Shown: positions 8,001-8,804 of the stretch, piece by piece
Numbering within the stretch: the first letter of the stretch is position 1
Layout of the letters: every line of letters begins with the position of its first letter
Assembly: GCA_019423725.1 (NCBI GenBank)
Contig: JAHZAW010000023.1
Coordinates: forward strand, 1-8,804
Length of the DNA stretch: 8,804 bases
Source of the DNA: Clostridiales bacterium
GTDB lineage: Bacteria; Bacillota; Clostridia; Lachnospirales; Anaerotignaceae
Direction of reading: 5' to 3'
The notes under the pieces: generated by a model
Told to the model about the DNA's origin: nothing
The model's input: only the letters and a program-made list of their open reading frames with translations
Databases searched by the model: none
Made by a program: the position numbers and the translations under genes

Positions 8001-8804
8001 TCTTCTTTAGGAGCCTTATCACTGCTTTTTTCACGGTCGGTAACATTCTCAGCAGTTATTTTTGAACCGCCTTTCATCACGATATTGGCTCCTCCAGTGG
8101 CATATACCGCTGACATACCGCCAAAGTCCTTTAATACTGCTCCTTCACCTAAAATTATATATACCTGGCGGTTTGATTTTCCATGGGCTGTTACCATTCC
8201 ATCCTGAACAAAGGCACGATTTCCGGCATCATTACCATCTATTTCAGTATTAGTCTGTGCAAAATATGTTCCATCATGTTCCCCATTATCGGTCAAGATA
8301 ATGTTTTCAAGGGTAACGGATGAAGCATTTTCATTATCTTCATTTTCATTTGTAGTAACTTCTATAATAGCTGAATTATGCCAGCTTTGGTTATCGTCAG
8401 AGATAGTTAAATTATCTCCCCTTGTTATCGTTACAGGGTTCTCTGGGTCAATACTTGTGATAACTATATGCTTATCTGTAACACGGGCTGTACCATTTAT
8501 ACCTTCAACAGTTATATCGTCCATTACGACTATGGTGTCTCCATCCTTAGCCACGTCTACTGCCTTAGCTAAAGTTTTATATGGACTCTGTTTAGTAGTC
8601 CCATCATTTTCATCGTCGTTTCCAGAAAATGAGACATAAATCTCTTTAGAATCTCTTACATAAGAAAAAAGCATAACCGTATCATTTGTAACACAGTCTC
8701 CTTCGTGGTCAGCATCTAGGATGCAGCCTTCCTCATGGATCCTTCCGCTTTCTTCTTCCTTGTCATCAGTTATATTTTCAGTATTATTATTTTCATCATC
8801 TATG
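5009..8804 (-). CDS. SLH-anchored modular surface protein with beta-helix repeats (5' partial)
   Basis: The last 1264 residues of a large cell-surface protein; the frame is open to the right edge, so the signal peptide and true start are outside. The ATG at 8674 is an internal methionine. Modules, numbered from the first visible residue: an acidic, Asn-rich stretch with a GCILDADHEGDC segment (26-37); SPYKTLAKAVDVAKDGDTI (73-91), typical of the start of pectate-lyase-like right-handed beta-helices; degenerate coil repeats (about 211-588); a beta-rich region I cannot name (about 590-890); a divergent InlB B-repeat-like module (about 892-962; SAGSNGTISPSG, EGYVISDVIVDG, YTFENI); a serine linker (966-977); a second B-repeat/Flg_new-like module ending VNLYAVW (about 984-1054); and SLH modules to the C-terminus. 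SLH domains bind secondary cell wall polymer, so it should sit on the wall. I see no catalytic site, so adhesion or carbohydrate binding is a guess. No frameshift is seen. It stands alone with its own terminator. Confidence 0.9.
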   Translation of the reverse strand, partial: IDDENNNTENITDDKEEESGRIHEEGCILDADHEGDCVTNDTVMLFSYVRDSKEIYVSFSGNDDENDGTTKQSPYKTLAKAVDVAKDGDTIVVMDDITVEGINGTARVTDKHIVITSIDPENPVTITRGDNLTISDDNQSWHNSAIIEVTTNENEDNENASSVTLENIILTDNGEHDGTYFAQTNTEIDGNDAGNRAFVQDGMVTAHGKSNRQVYIILGEGAVLKDFGGMSAVYATGGANIVMKGGSKITAENVTDREKSSDKAPKEETGPAGAIWMQGSTLVMEEDSSIENIIGRAVYIDGGTAEIDGNISGITGDGDMWQGKSGVAIHVRNSASATLNGKISNILGSGSSAVFVVGGEFYMNESSAIKDCGDGVKGISEFGNIESYVYMNGEITGIKNDNAININVESSTVPDVEPLRCVIGPEGNIHNNSVRNGAIYMQTVNGTLDIYGKINDNINSGETSGSGVYMAHNHKLSTVTMYKGAEICNNRGSKYGGLIVSEGTFIMEGGTISGNSAVNYGGVYVRNSGSFIMNGGEIKDNTSTNNDGGLSFEAVFYKSQEPNVQLNKGVISGNTAGGKNVDIAVISSSFSKIDRYMYISNDMTIGNDSVYIQKYNVMLKNPSNNIKFGNASDDAVNVLNNASKANRWGQSLVSLWCQNDENATELIMSIPAGIDPDLPVYAAVVETDVTGNALSGANVEFYNVAKGNGSLDISFLSGNENGYAIALVQPSADYGSMTLSGPEKLNEGKDTYTITYDADYSMSTNLYEILKSNINDTNDLNYARMIIQLDSRLSVKSDDIIVNSNIFETNGDISVNGNEITINLKLKDGWETQSDTNTSITINAEMANDKFESGKVLAASGRFEASVPVPDSSINVIVPSNAVRTEMVKAEVYEITVSAGSNGTISPSGTISVNQGEDLQLTITPDEGYVISDVIVDGVSQGSKTSYTFENIVSDHSIRAEFEKKSSGSSSSSSSSGVSLSEAHYVRYYDGDDKVVDDKYAYGERVTVKDNMFTAPEGMVLAGWSREEGGKVDYIPGDTFRMPDSSVNLYAVWKDAEKTHYAYMSGYPDGTIRPDNTITRAEAAQIFYNLLPEKNIPYTVTFKDVTADKWYYKAVNVLASLNIISGVGDGKFEPERPVSRAEFTAMAMRFGGKNTGGENIFNDVYGYEWFYDDIVSSINYGWIKGYPDGSFRPYNSITRAEAVTVINNMLGRSADIYYIEDNVNDVKYFTDLDKDFWAYYQMAEAANGHTYKNIDGEENWTDAF
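5018..5626 (-). other. SLH domain block with split terminal half-motifs
   Basis: Four SLH-type segments lie at the end of the surface protein. The first (5531-5626) has only the later half, SGYPDGTIRPDNTITRAE. The second (5348-5500) and third (5168-5323) are complete, with F-x-D-V, W-[YF]-Y or W-F-Y, and SRAE or TRAE. The last (5018-5119) has only the early half, FTDLDKDFWAYYQMAEAANGH. In total this equals three repeats cut at shifted borders, enough for the three-fold SLH trimer that grips cell wall polymer. The TRAE-type motif that contacts the polymer is present three times. Confidence 0.88.
7040..8173 (-). repeat. Degenerate beta-helix coil repeats in the surface protein
   Basis: About 380 codons repeat a loose pattern of a short strand, a G-G turn, a second strand with F-x-M or hydrophobic-x-M, then G-G-x-I and N or D. 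Examples are GGVYVRNSGSFIMNGGEI, GGLIVSEGTFIMEGGTI, SAVFVVGGEFYMNES and GAIYMQTVNGTLDIYGKI. This periodicity of roughly 25-35 residues is what stacked coils of a right-handed parallel beta-helix look like. The copies are diverged at DNA level, so recombination between them is unlikely. Confidence 0.75.

Noticed and set aside
7040..8173. Tandem DNA repeat or CRISPR-like array
   Set aside because: The periodicity exists only in the protein as degenerate beta-helix coils; there are no identical DNA units with regular spacers.
5973..8639. Several plus-strand open frames opposite the SLH protein
   Set aside because: All lie antisense to a continuous, domain-rich minus-strand gene and lack ribosome sites and recognisable motifs.
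8672..8674. ATG at 8674 as start of the SLH protein
   Set aside because: The frame is open for 43 more codons to the window edge, there is no ribosome site, and a surface protein needs a signal peptide that is absent here.

Overview
The window reads as chromosome from an AT-rich, low-GC Gram-positive bacterium of the Clostridia. Lachnospiraceae-like is my best guess. The reasons are AT-rich intergenic DNA, frequent ATA and AGA codons, strong AGGAGG-type ribosome binding sites, a lipoprotein with a Gram-positive-style signal, an OmpR/HAMP-kinase pair of Firmicutes type, and a large surface protein ending in S-layer homology (SLH) domains. There is no sign of a mobile element, CRISPR array, tRNA or rRNA.

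Layout from left to right. (1) Bases 1-825, minus strand: the first 275 residues of a pyruvate carboxylase, cut by the left edge. (2) 826-1116: an AT-rich gap with a possible pyc promoter, an all-AT palindrome, and the hairpin that probably ends the next operon. (3) 1117-3253, minus strand: a response regulator followed by an overlapping sensor histidine kinase, forming one two-gene operon. (4) 3254-3567: a divergent control region with a very good plus-strand promoter, an inverted repeat over its -35 box, and a second palindrome. (5) 3568-4671, plus strand: a lipoprotein with a thioredoxin/TlpA-like C-terminal domain that has lost both catalytic cysteines. (6) 4672-5008: a convergent gap with two strong hairpin terminators, one for each flanking gene. 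(7) 5009-8804, minus strand: the C-terminal 1264 residues of a modular surface protein, made of a parallel beta-helix-type repeat region, two B-repeat-like modules around a serine linker, and SLH cell-wall anchors. It is open through the right edge.

Functional reading. The kinase probably senses something at the membrane or cell wall and passes phosphate to the OmpR-type regulator. The lipoprotein gene diverges from this operon across about 310 bases that carry two palindromes, so it is a natural candidate target or accessory of the two-component system; that link is inference from layout. The pyruvate carboxylase and SLH protein look like independent transcription units. The least ordinary item is the lipoprotein, which keeps the frame of a TlpA-like thioredoxin fold but has I-Y-P-D where C-x-P-C is expected.
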